Assembly (NCBI RefSeq): GCF_033115175.1
Contig: NC_084838.1
Location: 39,287,468-39,351,467 of the forward strand
DNA from: Lepus europaeus
Taxonomy: Eukaryota > Chordata > Mammalia > Lagomorpha > Leporidae
Length of the DNA stretch: 64,000 nucleotides
Direction of reading: 5' to 3'
Positions within the stretch are counted from its first letter, which is position 1. Each line of letters opens with the position of its first letter. The notes below the pieces were generated by a model, which saw only the letters and a list, made by a program, of their open reading frames with translations, searched no databases and was not told the DNA's origin. A program made the translations under genes and the position numbers. Below are positions 53,766 to 64,000 of this stretch, one piece after another.

Positions 53766-54104
53766 TTATTTGAAAAAGATTTTATTTATTTATTTGAGAG
53801 GTAGAGTTATAGACAGTGAGAGGGAGAGACAGAGAGAAAGGTCTTCCATCCTTGGTTCACTCCCCAAATGGCTGCAATGGCGAGAGCTGGGCTGATCTGA
53901 AGCCAGGAGCCAGGAGATTTTTCGGGGTCTCCCACGTGGGTGCAGGGGCCCAAGGACTTGGGCCATCCTCTACTGCTTTCCCAGACCATAGCAGAGAGCT
54001 GGATCAAAAGAGGAACAGCCAGGACTAGACCTGGTGCACAGATGGGATGCTGGCACTGCAAGCGGTGGCTTCACCCGCTGCACCACAGCGCCGGCCCCCA
54101 AATA
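53766..54104 (-). mobile_element. CSINE, tail to tail with the previous copy
   Basis: AAAAGATTTTATTTATTTAT tail, (GA)n, and head GCACCACAGCGCCGGCCCCC. With the plus copy before it, it makes a roughly 600-base inverted repeat. 54,105-54,180 is A-rich. Confidence 0.92.
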
Positions 54105-54184
54105 AATAAAATCTTTTAAAAAAAGATCTTAATAAAGAAAAAAGAAATGGTGCAGAAGCACCCGCACACCAAAATTATGAGGGA

Positions 54185-54327
54185 GAAGAGACTTCCGCTG
54201 CTTCCCCAGGTGCATCAGCAGGGAGCTGGATCAGAAGCGGAGCAGCCAGGACTCAAACTCGTGCCCATATGGGATGCTGGCACTGCGGTCATCAGTTTAA
54301 CCTGCTAAGCCACAGCGCTGGGCCCTA
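54185..54327 (-). mobile_element. CSINE head half
   Basis: CTTCCGCTGCTTCCCCAGGT to GCTAAGCCACAGCGCTGGGC; the tail half is absent. Confidence 0.82.
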
Positions 54328-54514
54328 TTTAATCTAATTTTAATTTACAGGTTTACTGTGTTTGTGAGAAAAATGTCATTCATCTCTGCTATTATGGGGT
54401 CAGTTGTTTAAACTGCATCATGGCATTTATTTTATTTTGTCTTTGTACCTCTCTTTTCTTTAAATTGGTAAAATCATCGAGTTCAGGTGTCATGTCTTTT
54501 CTATTCATCCCCCT

Positions 54515-54775
54515 GTTTACAACTGAGAGGCAGAGAGACACAGACCCATGGCAGAGTTTCCATCCTCTGGTTCACTTCCCAAGTGACCACAACGGCAGTG
54601 GAGGCAGGCAGCAAAGATCGGAGCTGGAAACTCTGTCTAGGTCTCCCACATGGGTGGCAGGAACCTAATCACTTGAGCCACAAAGCAGGAATGCCGGGGT
54701 CAGGAGCTGGAAGTGGGCCCCTCCGGTGCGGGATGCACGCGTCTTACCCACTAGGCCAAATGCCTGTCCCTCATC
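54515..54775 (-). mobile_element. CSINE, old
   Basis: ACAACTGAGAGGCAGAGAGA, body GGTTCACTTCCCAAGTGACC, end GCCAAATGCCTGTCCC. 54,775-55,310 is AT-rich and without a gene. Confidence 0.78.
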
Positions 54776-55311
54776 TATTCGTCTCTGTACTGCCCAGCAG
54801 AGATGTCTAGGAAGTTAACAGGCTGAATAAATGGATGCTGAGCCTGGCGAATTTGGAGAACGCTATACGTGTTCACAGGCTGTAGTAGAGACTGTGCTAG
54901 TTCTTTGATTTAGCCAGATACCACTATTTCTAGTAATTTCCAGCTCTTCAGACCTCAAATGCATAGATTAATCTTTGGATTAACACTGCCTCGTCACTGG
55001 TGAATGTTTTATTTCTTTATTATAATGTCTAATAATAAGCACTTATAAAACACCATGCAAAGGAAAACCGCGACGCTGACACTAATGCGTATCTGATCGA
55101 TAGTTTTTCCTTCCCATCCATTTTGTCTCACACCATGTTTATCAATCCCTTGATTTCCTTTTTATGTAGTTGTTATCATCTCTCTATATATTTTAAAACA
55201 AATAAGGTTTTATGGTATATGTAATCTTTTGTGGTTTATTCTTTTCACTTCTTGTTTCAATTTTGGTGGTATCCTGAGAAGTGTTTTCAAAAGTCTCAAG
55301 ATTTTTTTCTT

Positions 55312-55906
55312 TCTATTAGAAAAGCTTTATTTATTTGAGAGGGGGGAGAGGGAAAGCTTCCATCTACTGGTTTACCCTCAGCCAGGGCTGGGCTGCACTG
55401 AAGCTGGAAACCACTCAGTCCAGGCCTCCCGTGTGGGTGGCAGGAACCCAGTTACTTAAGCCATCACCTGGGGTTGGTGCTGTGGTGTGTTAAGTTGCTG
55501 TCTGCAGTGCCAGCATCCCATGTAGGTGCCAGTTTGAGTCCCGGCTGCTCTGCTTCTGATCCAGCTCCCTGCTAGTGCACCTGGGGGAGCAGCAGAGAAT
55601 GGCCCAAAGTCTTGGGCCTCTGCAACCCCTGTGGGACACACAGAGGAAGCTTCTGGCTCCTGGAACAGCTCCAGGCGTCGAGGCTTTTTGGGCAATGAAC
55701 CAGCGGATGGAAGCTCTCTGTCCTCTCTCTCTATAACTCTGACTTTCAAATAAATAACTAAATCTTAAAAAACAAAAAGCCATCACTTACTGCCTCCCAG
55801 GAGACACGTTAGCAGGATGCCAGAGTCTGGGGTGAAGCTCGGGCTTGACCACAGGCACTCAGATACGGGACGCAGGCGCCCCGGCCAGTAAGCCAAATGC
55901 CCTGCC
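55312..55906 (-). mobile_element. CSINE, old copy split by a second CSINE
   Basis: 55,312-55,470 (TTAGAAAAGCTTTATTTATT tail to TTACTTAAGCCATCACC) and 55,777-55,906 (TACTGCCTCCCAGGAGACAC to AATGCCCTGCCC) are the two parts of one old C-repeat. Confidence 0.88.
55472..55776 (+). mobile_element. CSINE nested in the previous copy
   Basis: GGGGTTGGTGCTGTGGTGTG to TTTCAAATAAATAACTAAAT. AGCCATCACCT before and AGCCATCACTT after it are the target-site duplication (one difference). Confidence 0.92.
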
Positions 55907-56342
55907 CGATTTTTCATTTCTTCAAACTTCTCTTTCTGATAGAGGGGATTTATGCTTGCCCAGGATTGACTTACCATCCAGTGACTGGACTGGAATCTGT
56001 ATGAATTCAGCAGCCATTGCTGGTAGGACAAAGGCAGAGTAATACAGTTGTAGACTGCCATCCTAGAGACCCAGCAGGCGGTGGAGTGGGCGGGCACTGT
56101 TATGGCTTTCCTGGCTGGACCTTCGTCTTGTAGATGGTGTAATCTACAGTTAAACATTTTCTCTTCACGGTCACATCCAACCCTGGCCACTGGGTATGGC
56201 GTCTCCTCTGGGAGCAAGTTGTTGGCGTATCATGAGTGTCCCCTGGACAAAGGCACAGAAGCACCGAGCAGGTGCGGCTCCCTCACCTAGCACGTCCACC
56301 CTTTGCCCAGGTTAGCGCACTCTCCAGGAATTCGGAACTACT

Positions 56343-56642
56343 TTGGTTTTTGGAGGCAGAGACAGGGAGCCAGCTCCCATCTGCTGGTTCACTCCCCAGA
56401 CGACCACAGCAGCCAGGGGTAGGGTTGGGTGTGTCAAAGCCTGAAGTCGGGAACTCAACCCAGGTCTCCCAGGTGGGTGGCAGGAGCCCAGTTCCTTGAG
56501 CCAACACTGTTGCCTCCCAGGGTCTGCATTCACAGAAAGCTGGCGTCGGGCGTGAGAGCCAGGCACGCAAGAGCCAGGTAGTCGAATGCGGGACATGGGT
56601 GTCTTAGCTGGCATCTTCACTGCCAGGCTAGGCGCCCGCCCC
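56343..56642 (-). mobile_element. CSINE, old
   Basis: CAGCTCCCATCTGCTGGTTC, CCAGGTGGGTGGCAGGAGCC and GGCTAGGCGCCCGCCCCC. Tail degraded. 55,906-56,340 before it is unique. Confidence 0.75.
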
Positions 56643-56765
56643 CAGAACTGTCCTTCAGACGGATGAGAACTGACAGGCCGCTCCACCACCGGTGCGGGCT
56701 GCTGCATCACAAAACGTGAGTCTGAGACAAATCTGCTTCCTCGCCTGTATCTAACTCACTCCTGA

Positions 56766-57040
56766 TTTCTTTTTTTTCTTTTTTTTGACAAGCAGAGTTA
56801 GAGAGAGAGAGAAAGGTGCTGTGCCAATCCGAAGCCAGGAGCCAGGTGCTTCTCCTGGTCTCCCATGGGGTTCAGGGCTCAAGCACTTGGGCCATCCTCC
56901 ACTGCCTTCCCGGGCCATAGCAGAGAGCTGGACTGGAAGAGGGGCAACCGGGACAGGATCCGGCGCCCTGACCGGGACTAGAACCCAGTGTGCCGGCGCC
57001 GCAGGCGGAGGATTAGCCTAGTGAGCCGCGGCGCCGGCCA
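56766..57040 (-). mobile_element. CSINE, young subfamily, internally shortened
   Basis: T-rich tail, GACAAGCAGAGTTAGAGAGA, GCCAGGAGCCAGGTGCTTCT, head GTGAGCCGCGGCGCCGGCCA. Lacks the usual GTTCACCCTCCAATGG block. Confidence 0.9.
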
Positions 57041-57105
57041 CCCCTAACAGCCGCTGAATTTACCCTAGTTCCTGTGTGCTAAACTACACCATAACTTCAA
57101 ATTCT

Positions 57106-57455
57106 TTTTTTTTTTTAACTTTTTTTTTTTTCTTTTTGACAGGCAGAGTGGATAGTGAGAGAGAGAGACAGAGAGAAAGGTCTTCCTTTTTGCCGTTGGT
57201 TCACCCTCCAATGGCTGCTGCGGCTAGCACATCTCGCTGATCCGAAGCCAGGAGCCAGGTGCTTCTCCTGGTCTCCCATGGGGTGCAGGGCCCAAGCACT
57301 TGGGCCATCCTCCACTGCCTTCCCGGGCCATAGCAGAGAGCTGCCCTGGAAGAGGGGCAACCGGGATAGAATCCAGCACCCCAACTGGGACTAGAACCCG
57401 GTGTGCCGGCGCCACAAGGTGGAAGATTAGCCTGTTAAGCCACAGCACCAGCCCC
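57106..57455 (-). mobile_element. CSINE, young subfamily
   Basis: Full-length copy with an exact 14-base target-site duplication TAACTTCAAATTCT at 57,092-57,105 and 57,456-57,469. Confidence 0.97.
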
Positions 57456-57639
57456 TAACTTCAAATTCTAACCTTTCTGTTTTTCACCTTCACACTCATT
57501 TCTCTGCTTTCTCTCTTATCCTTTCTCCTATCCCTACAGAGCACTTTGGATTCCCATGTAGTCAGCTCTTACCATAAGCAGACTGGGACGGATGCTAGAG
57601 TGCGCCGTCTCATCTGTCTATCTCCTGCTCAGGGGTATT

Positions 57640-57735
57640 GACATTAGGTTTCCCATCTTACCGATGAGAAAGCTGAAGCTCGATGACTTTGGTCAAGGTC
57701 CATGTATTTGGTGAAGTTAGAATTTGAGTCATTTT
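57640..57735 (-). repeat. MIR SINE, antisense
   Basis: CATCTTACCGATGAGAAAGC, TGAAGCTCGATGACTTTGGT and AAGTTAGAATTTGAGTC follow the antisense MIR consensus. 57,740-58,550 after it is unique with no gene I can support. Confidence 0.65.
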
Positions 57736-58555
57736 TTTGTTTGTTTGTTTTAGGTTGTGATGCCTTTGCATCTAAGTGAAGGAAAACTTGAAGTGACCTT
57801 AACCATGATGATATTTGCTATGTCACGTAAAAGGGCCGGCTCACCCAGGGCTTATGTTGCTCTCTGAGGCCCAGGTCTTTCTGCTTTACCTCCAGCCTCA
57901 GCACACGCAGGCTGGTGAGCTTCCCACACGCCTCGCACAGGCCACGCAGGGCCAGACACACATCCTTTCTCCTGGGCATCTCTCTCACTGGCCCCAGCGT
58001 GCAACACATCTCTTCTTGAGATCATCTCAGCTTTTCCCAGCAGACTTCCCTCCTAACTGTCCGGAGTGCCAGCAGCTCCTGTCCAGCCAGGGGAAGGAGA
58101 CCACGATGACGGGCCCAGATGAACCAAGACCCATCGTGGGGCTCGCTCCCCAAGCCTCCCTTGGGCTTCTGGAAGCAGGGGGATGGGGGCGGGGCGCAGG
58201 ACCCAGAGGCACCTGCTAATGCGACAGCCACACTCTTCCGGGCGGCCCCTCAGTGCCCACCCTCCCTGCAGCCAAGTCCCCTAAGCTCTCACTCGAAGTG
58301 ACACACAGCGTGGCTGGCCTTGGCAGAACCGTGAGTGTGAAATGCATCCCTTGGGCACAGTGCTGCCGCTCAACCGCCCTGAGACGCCAGGGCCATGTGC
58401 GGTTGGCACAGCCAGGACTCGGGCTGGTGCGGGGAGGGGCAGACGTTCTGTCTCAGGCAGGTGGGCTTCGCCAGGGCTGAGTTCTAATCCTGTTCCTCCT
58501 GCTCTCCGAGATCCTTTCTGGCCTGTTCATTTTTTTAGAATATGAATTCTTTTCT

Positions 58556-58868
58556 TTCTTTTTAAAGGTTTATTTATTTACTTGAAAGAGTTACACAGAG
58601 AGAGGAGAGGCAGAGAGAGAAAGAGAGAGGTCTTTCATCTGCTGGTTACTCCCCAGTTGGCCCCAATGGCCAATTTCCAAAGCTAGCTTCCTCCAGGTCT
58701 CCCACGTGGGTGCAGGAGCCCAAGGACTTGGGCCATCCTCCACTGCTTTCCCAGACCACAGCAGAGAGCTGGACTGGAAGAGGAGCAGCTGGGACTCGAA
58801 CCGGCGCCCACATGGGATGCCAGCACTGTAGGCGGTGGCTTCACCCGCCACGCCACCGTGCTGGCCCC
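58556..58868 (-). mobile_element. CSINE
   Basis: AAAGGTTTATTTATTTACTT tail to head CACGCCACCGTGCTGGCCCC. 58,870-59,810 is unique 5' flank of CIMIP2B with weak antisense MIR-like scraps near 59,110-59,150 and 59,300-59,345. Confidence 0.9.
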
Positions 58869-59817
58869 TGAATTATTTTCTTAATGAAGTCTCACTCTCT
58901 CTCTAGTCTCACTGTCTAAAACTTCACCCTCAGGTCTGAACTTCCGCACGAGAACACTCCTATCCACTGGGTTTATTACCACTTGCTGTGGCCCATGTGC
59001 TAGAAACTGGGAGTGACAGACAAGAAGGCCGGGAGTTAGGGCTTGGTCGCCGTGTGCAGGTGCAGGTTCTTTCACACACCCTAGCTAACTCCAGCCGCAC
59101 AGTACCTTGGTCAGCTAGGTTTCAGAAGTTAAGTCGCCTGCCCCAAGAAGTCACCCACTCAGGACCACCAGCGCCTCAGCCTGTGACTGCCAATGCCTTC
59201 CCTGCGGCGCCATGCTGGCTACCGTCCTCATGGTTACACCATATATTTGCATACATGAATTTGGGCCCCACCACAGGCACAGGGAGAGCGATCCGTGTAC
59301 ATTTTATAAATGAGGGCAGGGGCCCCAGACTTGCCCGAAGGCCCGGGGACCGCAGCTTTCCCGCTCCCCACACCGTGCGTGGCAGAAGGCGCTGCGCCGC
59401 GAAATGCAGGACGCCGGTGCCAGGAGGTATCCGATAAACACCTCTCGCTGTGAGTGAACTTGATGTTGCTGTCTCCCTCGTCCCCTCCCCTCAGCCTCCA
59501 TCCCCTGTGAGGGACACTCCCAGGGCGCGCACTGTCCGCATGCCCTCAGCGGCTGCTCAGAAAGACCCACCAGCCCCGGCGCGGGAGCCTCCCGCCCAGG
59601 GCCTCAGCCCTGGACCGTGCACTCCTCACGCTCCCCTCTGCCCTGGGACGGACACCCCGCGAGTCTTGGCTCTCCACTGGGCCGCCTTGGCCCCTCCCCT
59701 GCTCCTCCCCGGCCCCGCCCCCCTCTGGCCGCACAGCCCGGGACACGGGACACATCGGACACATCGCCCAGAGCCTGCCCAAGGCCAACAAAAGGACCTG
59801 CCTGGGTTCCCAAGGCT

Positions 59818-61333
59818 ATGGCCGGAACCGGCACCTTCATACCAGGGCTCCACCCTCAGAATCCTCGTTACATCCCGGGGTAAGAGCTCCACCCAGCGCA
59901 CTCTCCCGCTTGCTTCCATGGGGATATAGGGGTTGCACACCTAGCCCCTGGGGCCCAGCAGATACGTTGGTTTGGGAGGCCCAAGGCCGGGGGAGTTGTG
60001 CCGTTGGATGGGAAGGAAAAGCAAGGGCCCGGTGCTGCCTGGGTCTGCCTCCCAGCTTCCTGTTATCTTCTCCATGGGAACAAGGGAACAGCGCAAGGGA
60101 GGGTCAAAAGCCCAAGCAGAGAACTCAGAAATGCCGGCTCCAGTTCCTGCGAGGGGGCTTCAGAAAGTTCAGGAAAAATGTGCAGAATGCACGGCAGCTT
60201 TTTTTTTTTTTCAGCAAAATAAACTCACATTTTCATTTTTCCATGAACTTCTAAAAGTCACTCACACACAGTGGGTTCCAGATCAGGGCTTTAGAGTGCA
60301 GCCTCCTCTGCAGGGGAACTGCAGAGGCGACAGGTGGGGCTGTGTGCTGCAGGTACACCGGACACTGCCCGCTGCTTCGGTTCAGCATGGGCCAGACCTA
60401 TGGGCAGGTGACTGGTCAGCTGCTGCGAGGCCCTCCTGGTCTAGCCTGGCCCCCTGCCCGTCGCTCGCTTCTGCCTCCCATTCGGCCTCCAAGATCTCCT
60501 GAGGTTCCCACAGGAAGCCTGCCGCCCAGGCGTGGGCCCGGACGGCTCAGCTCCAGCATGGTCCCGGGGTACACAGGTTTGTGCACAGGTATGACCAGGT
60601 GCCCCCCACCCCAAAACATGTTGCCAATACTAACAGACCTTTCTGGCCCCTGCCTGCCCAGGTTTTGTACCCCAGGCGCAGTTCATCTTTGCCAAGAACT
60701 GCAGCCGGGTCTGGGCCGAGGCTCTGAATGATTTCACTCGGTGGAACGGGGGGCAAGGGGGCCCAGAGCTGCCACAGGGGGCCAGGGGAGCAAAAGGTAC
60801 AGAGAAAGACCAGGAGCCAGAGACGGAACCGGAGCCAGAGCAGGAAGTGGAACAAGTAAGACCAAGAAGGCTGGGGGGGAATGCGGGACCGGGCTGGGAC
60901 GGGGAGCCTCATCCTTGTGTCCAACCCAGCATGGCCCTGGAGAGTGTGGCTGTGGGGGCGGGGCTGGGGCTGGACTGCCAGCTCTACAGCCCTGGGGACT
61001 TCAAGCGGAGCAATTGCTGACTCTACTCTTCTTCTATTAACGTCTCTCAGGCTTCCCCCTACTCCATGGATGACAGAGACCCTCAGAAGTTCTTCATGTC
61101 AGGTGAGAGCAGGTGGGCGATGACTGAGCCCCCATGGGCAGGCTCCTGGGGTCTCCACTCAGTGTCCCCATCCCCCAGGCTTCACTGGCTACGTGCCCCG
61201 TGCCCGCTTCCTCTTCGGCTCCAGCTTTCCTGTGCTCACCAACCAGGCACTGCAGGAATTTGGGCAGAAGTACTCCAGGGGCAGAGCCCAGAAGGACCCT
61301 AAGCCTCTCGGCCGACTCCCCAGGGCCCTCTGA
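59818..61333 (+). CDS. CIMIP2B: Ciliary microtubule inner protein 2B (FAM166B), C-terminally truncated
   Basis: A member of the FAM166/CIMIP2 family found inside axonemal doublet microtubules. Exons 59818-59879, 60353-60576, 60662-60855, 61051-61102 and 61179-61333 join in phase and give 228 residues (human about 275). Three family repeats are kept: YIPGYTGHCPLLRFSMGQTY, MVPGYTGFVPQAQFIFAKNC and FMSGFTGYVPRARFLFGSSF. A Glu/Pro-rich linker (EPETEPEPEQEVEQ) lies between repeats 2 and 3. The frame meets TGA at 61,331, before the human segment with the fourth repeat. The human last exon is still recognisable at 61,633 (KFQFGHTVGHLSHDALG) but is out of frame from exon 5; it is in frame from exon 4. 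Start chosen by homology (MAGTGTFIPGLHPQNP). Confidence 0.85.
60157..60257. mobile_element. Short DNA-transposon-like element (MITE) in CIMIP2B intron 1
   Basis: CTTCAGAAAGTTCAGGAAAA at the left and TTTTCCATGAACTTCTAAAA at the right are imperfect inverted terminal repeats about 24 bases long around a 55-base core with a T-run. The layout resembles short mariner-derived elements. No transposase is present. Family assignment is uncertain. Confidence 0.45.
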
Positions 61334-61847
61334 GAACCAGGAACAATGGGGGCAACGGGCCGGGTGAGCACAGCCTCAGAGGGAAGCCTTGGGAACTGGA
61401 ATATTTGTGTATGGGCTGGGCGGGGTGGTTTGGGGGGTTGGAAAAAAAATACGGGGGACCTCAGATCACGTGGCTTAGCTTTACCATTAGGCAGTAAAGG
61501 AACCGAGGCAGCTGGCAGTGGGAGTCAGGGCCAGGTTTTGGAGCGCAGTTCGGAGGGTCAGAGAGCTGGGAAAGATGGAGACGGCTCTTCCGTGCCACTG
61601 GCCACACCTGACAGGCTCTTCTGGTCACACAGGGTCTAAGTTCCAGTTTGGTCACACAGTTGGGCATCTCTCCCATGATGCTCTGGGCTACAGCACTGTC
61701 CGGAAGCAGCTCCTGGCTGAGGGAGCTGGACCTCAGGGTCTCCCTTCCCTTCTCATCCTACCCCAGCCGTCCTTTTGGAAGGACGAGAGACGGGGGCTCA
61801 GAGGGAGGGACCACAAAGAGAGAATGGTTTGGAGGCTGAGCACCTTT

Positions 61848-61868
61848 TTTATTAATAGGTGTAATAAA
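61848..61868. terminator. Facing poly(A) signals of CIMIP2B (+) and RUSC2 (-)
   Basis: AATAAA on the plus strand at 61,863-61,868 (CIMIP2B) and TTTATT at 61,848-61,853, that is AATAAA on the RUSC2 strand, lie nine bases apart, followed by an AATA repeat. RUSC2 would then have a 3' UTR of about 490 bases. Assigned by position. Confidence 0.7.
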
Positions 61869-62272
61869 TAAATAAATAAATACATAAACAGAGGCCTGGG
61901 CTCCTCTTCCCTCTCCGACCGCCAGGCACTGGGCACAGCCTATTTACAGCTGGGGGCTGAGGGATCTGGCCCCAATACTGTTCACCATCCTCATCACCAC
62001 CTGGCCTCGGGCACCCTGCCAGTGGCCCTCTGGGACACCTTCCTGCAGACCTGCTTTATCTACATAAACAGCAGGGTTGGCCCAGACGGGCTGGGGAAAC
62101 CCTGGCAGCCCAGCGCTGCGTCCCCTCCCTCCTTTCCTGGATGGAGGTCTGGAACGAGGTCACTGGGACAGTTACAGGGGAGTAATTAATACTGACCACG
62201 GGGAGCAGGTGCCAGCGCAGGGATATGTGGCCCCCAGCTCTCAGTCTACTCTGTAGCCAAGCCACAGGGCTT

Positions 62273-62285
62273 GGGGGGGGGGGGG
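62273..62285. repeat. Poly-G tract in the RUSC2 3' UTR
   Basis: An uninterrupted run of G on the plus strand (poly-C in the transcript) about 60 bases past the RUSC2 stop. Confidence 0.9.
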
Positions 62286-62345
62286 CTCTCAGGCTCTGAG
62301 CCAGGGGTTATGAGGGTCCCTGAGGCCACCAGCATGCACAGGGCC

Positions 62346-63671
62346 TCAGTTTTGGCTGTTTCCAGGGGTTGGACTTGGAGTTGGGGTCAACGTCACGTAG
62401 GCCAGAGGTACAAGGCCAGTGTCAGGGCCACGGCTGCAGCGCAGCCAGTCTCCACCGGCTGGCCCCAGCACCCGTAGGATATCTCCCTTGTGGAAGCTCA
62501 GCTGTCCAGGGCCTGTGGCCAGATGGTGGCACAGTGCCTGCACCTCACTGGGGAAACAACACATGTTGGTCAGAGAAACCCCATCCAAAGCCAATCCCGG
62601 CCCCCCCGACCCCTCCCTGACCCTGGGCTCACCATGGGGGCTTAGAGGGCAGGGCTGGAGAGTGTGGCTCCTGCACGCTGTCCTTGGGCTCTGGCTCCCG
62701 GCGGGCACCCACGGTCTGTGCCACTAGCTGGAACATGGACTTGTCCAGGCTCAGCCAGTCTGAAGGCAGCCTAGGGGAGAGCAGCTGGGCTCTGGCTCTG
62801 TCCAGGCCCAGCTCAGGCGCCCCGCTCCCTCTGCCCCTACCACATGTGGACTCTCACCTGTTTGTGGGCCGGGCCTCCCGTTGAGCTTTTCGGGAACCAA
62901 AGAGATGTCCCCACTTGATGCCACCAGGTGAAGGCTCCGAGGCCCCTTCTTCGTTTTCTGCTGGGGGGGCAGAAGGCGCCTCCCTTTCTCGACTGCGCCT
63001 CAGCTCAGCCAGCACGGAGTCAGGGGGGCTCCCCATCCAGAAGGGCCAGCCCCTCTCTCGACCAAGGGCCTCTTCGGGGGCAGGGCAGGCCTCAGCCCCT
63101 TCCACTACTCCCTCGCGTGGGGGTGGAGCCTGGGGAGGCCCCCCGGACCCCCCCACTTTCTTTTTCTCACTGCTGCTATTGCTGCTACCACGAGGGAACC
63201 TAGAACCCTCAGTGGAGCCGTCGATGTAGACTTGGGAGCTCTGCATGAGCTGGTACCACCAGCCAGCCTGACCGCTTCGGGCCCACCTGCCATGGCCTGA
63301 GCCCTCTGCCATCTCCGCCACCTCTTCTGCTTCCTCCTCCTCTTCTCCACCTTCTGGGGCGCCCACGCCCTTCACTCGCTCCCCATGCGCTGCTCTGTCC
63401 ATGTCTCCCGGGCCCTCCTGGCCCCGGGCCCGGGCCAGCTGCAGTGTCGAGTGCGCAGACAGCAGCAGGTCCTGGGACACTCGCAGCAGTTCCTTGTGCT
63501 GCCGCTGCTGCTGCCCGCTTTGCAGCAGCCGGTGCTGGAAGAGCAAGTCCAGGCTGAAGGGCAGCAGGGCCAGGGGCTGGAGCAGCAGCAGTAGCTCCTC
63601 AAAGAGGCCGGGGCACACGGTGTGCGCCGCACTCAGGAAGCCCCAGGGCTGGTAGTGCGTCTGGATGATAT
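62346..63671 (-). CDS. RUSC2: RUN and SH3 domain-containing protein 2, last three coding exons (gene continues off the right edge)
   Basis: RUSC2 (iporin) is a Rab1/Rab35 effector and AP-1/kinesin adaptor in vesicle traffic. Exons on the minus strand: 62858-63671, 62633-62770, 62346-62547, in phase, about 384 C-terminal residues. The first begins inside or just after the RUN domain ([20 protein letters not shown], then [20 protein letters not shown]). A disordered segment follows with an acidic stretch ([16 protein letters not shown]), a Ser/Lys run ([11 protein letters not shown]) and [20 protein letters not shown]. The last exon encodes the SH3 domain ([47 protein letters not shown]) and ends [12 protein letters not shown]. 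63,672-64,000 is intron. No fault was seen. Confidence 0.94.
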
Positions 63672-64000
63672 CTGCGGGGGAGAGGGGGCTTGTGTCACAC
63701 AGAGGAGCAGAGCCTGGCCCACGTGGCACTTTGGGTGCTATGCAGTTAACTGTGTTCCACGTTCACGCTGTCTCCTGTGGCTGTGCAGCGTGCAGACCCC
63801 CCACCCTGAGACGGGACGAGAGGTGTGGGGGCTCCCCTAGCCAGGCTTCCAGCTTTCTGGACTATTCTGCCCACTCCGAGGCTCTAACTCAAGCAGAAGC
63901 TGGGGAGGACTCGGGGAGAAATGCAAAACTCTGAGGACAGACGCTCCCTTCTGGTTCCCTTCCCCACCTCCGGTTCCTAAGGACAGCCACTCCGCCCCGT

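Noticed and set aside
59225-59245. Possible RFX X-box (CTCATGGTTAC) upstream of CIMIP2B, expected for a ciliary gene
   Set aside because: Only one half-site is close to the consensus and it lies about 580 bases before the start; too weak to claim.
59450-59940. Pro-rich 159-codon frame before CIMIP2B
   Set aside because: Upstream GC-rich flank; the real ATG at 59,818 is in another frame and has clear homology.

Overview
The window is mammalian nuclear DNA, almost certainly from a lagomorph (rabbit, Oryctolagus cuniculus, or a close relative). It is packed with tRNA-derived C-repeat SINEs (CSINEs), which are specific to lagomorphs, and its spliced genes match the order of human 9p13.3 read in reverse. 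This identification comes from remembered family and synteny knowledge, not from a database search.

Layout, left to right: exon 1 and hypoxia-responsive promoter of CA9 (-); about 8.5 kb of old and young repeats (L2, an ERVL-MaLR LTR fossil, a GA-rich microsatellite, L1, CSINEs); then a tight gene cluster of ARHGEF39 (+), CCDC107 (-), the non-coding RNA gene RMRP (+) and SIT1 (+). A 15-kb repeat-rich intergenic stretch follows, containing an orphan CpG island near 23 kb. Next come CD72 (+) and TESK1 (-), tail to tail, with the TESK1 CpG island at 45.2-47.1 kb. A 12-kb SINE-dense stretch leads to CIMIP2B/FAM166B (+) and the last three coding exons of RUSC2 (-), which runs off the right edge.

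Exon boundaries were worked out by hand. Splice sites are GT-AG and reading phases join across every exon for ARHGEF39 (335 aa), CCDC107 (250 aa), SIT1 (177 aa), CD72 (361 aa) and TESK1 (627 aa). CIMIP2B joins cleanly through exon 5 but then stops early (228 aa, human about 275). The genes do not form one pathway. SIT1 and CD72 are tyrosine-motif adaptors/co-receptors of T and B cells; ARHGEF39 and TESK1 are Rho-GEF and LIMK-like cytoskeletal regulators; RMRP is the RNase MRP RNA; CIMIP2B is a probable axonemal microtubule inner protein; CA9 is a hypoxia-induced carbonic anhydrase.

The most notable host-gene observations are the truncated CIMIP2B and the in-frame result of skipping its exon 5; a SIT1 upstream ORF whose stop overlaps the main start; a CCDC107 segment, coding in human, that can only be intronic here; a longer RMRP RNA with a classical shared Pol III/Pol II promoter; an orphan CpG island with NRF1 and ZNF143 motifs; and convergent gene pairs whose poly(A) signals nearly touch. 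I saw no wholly new multi-gene system.
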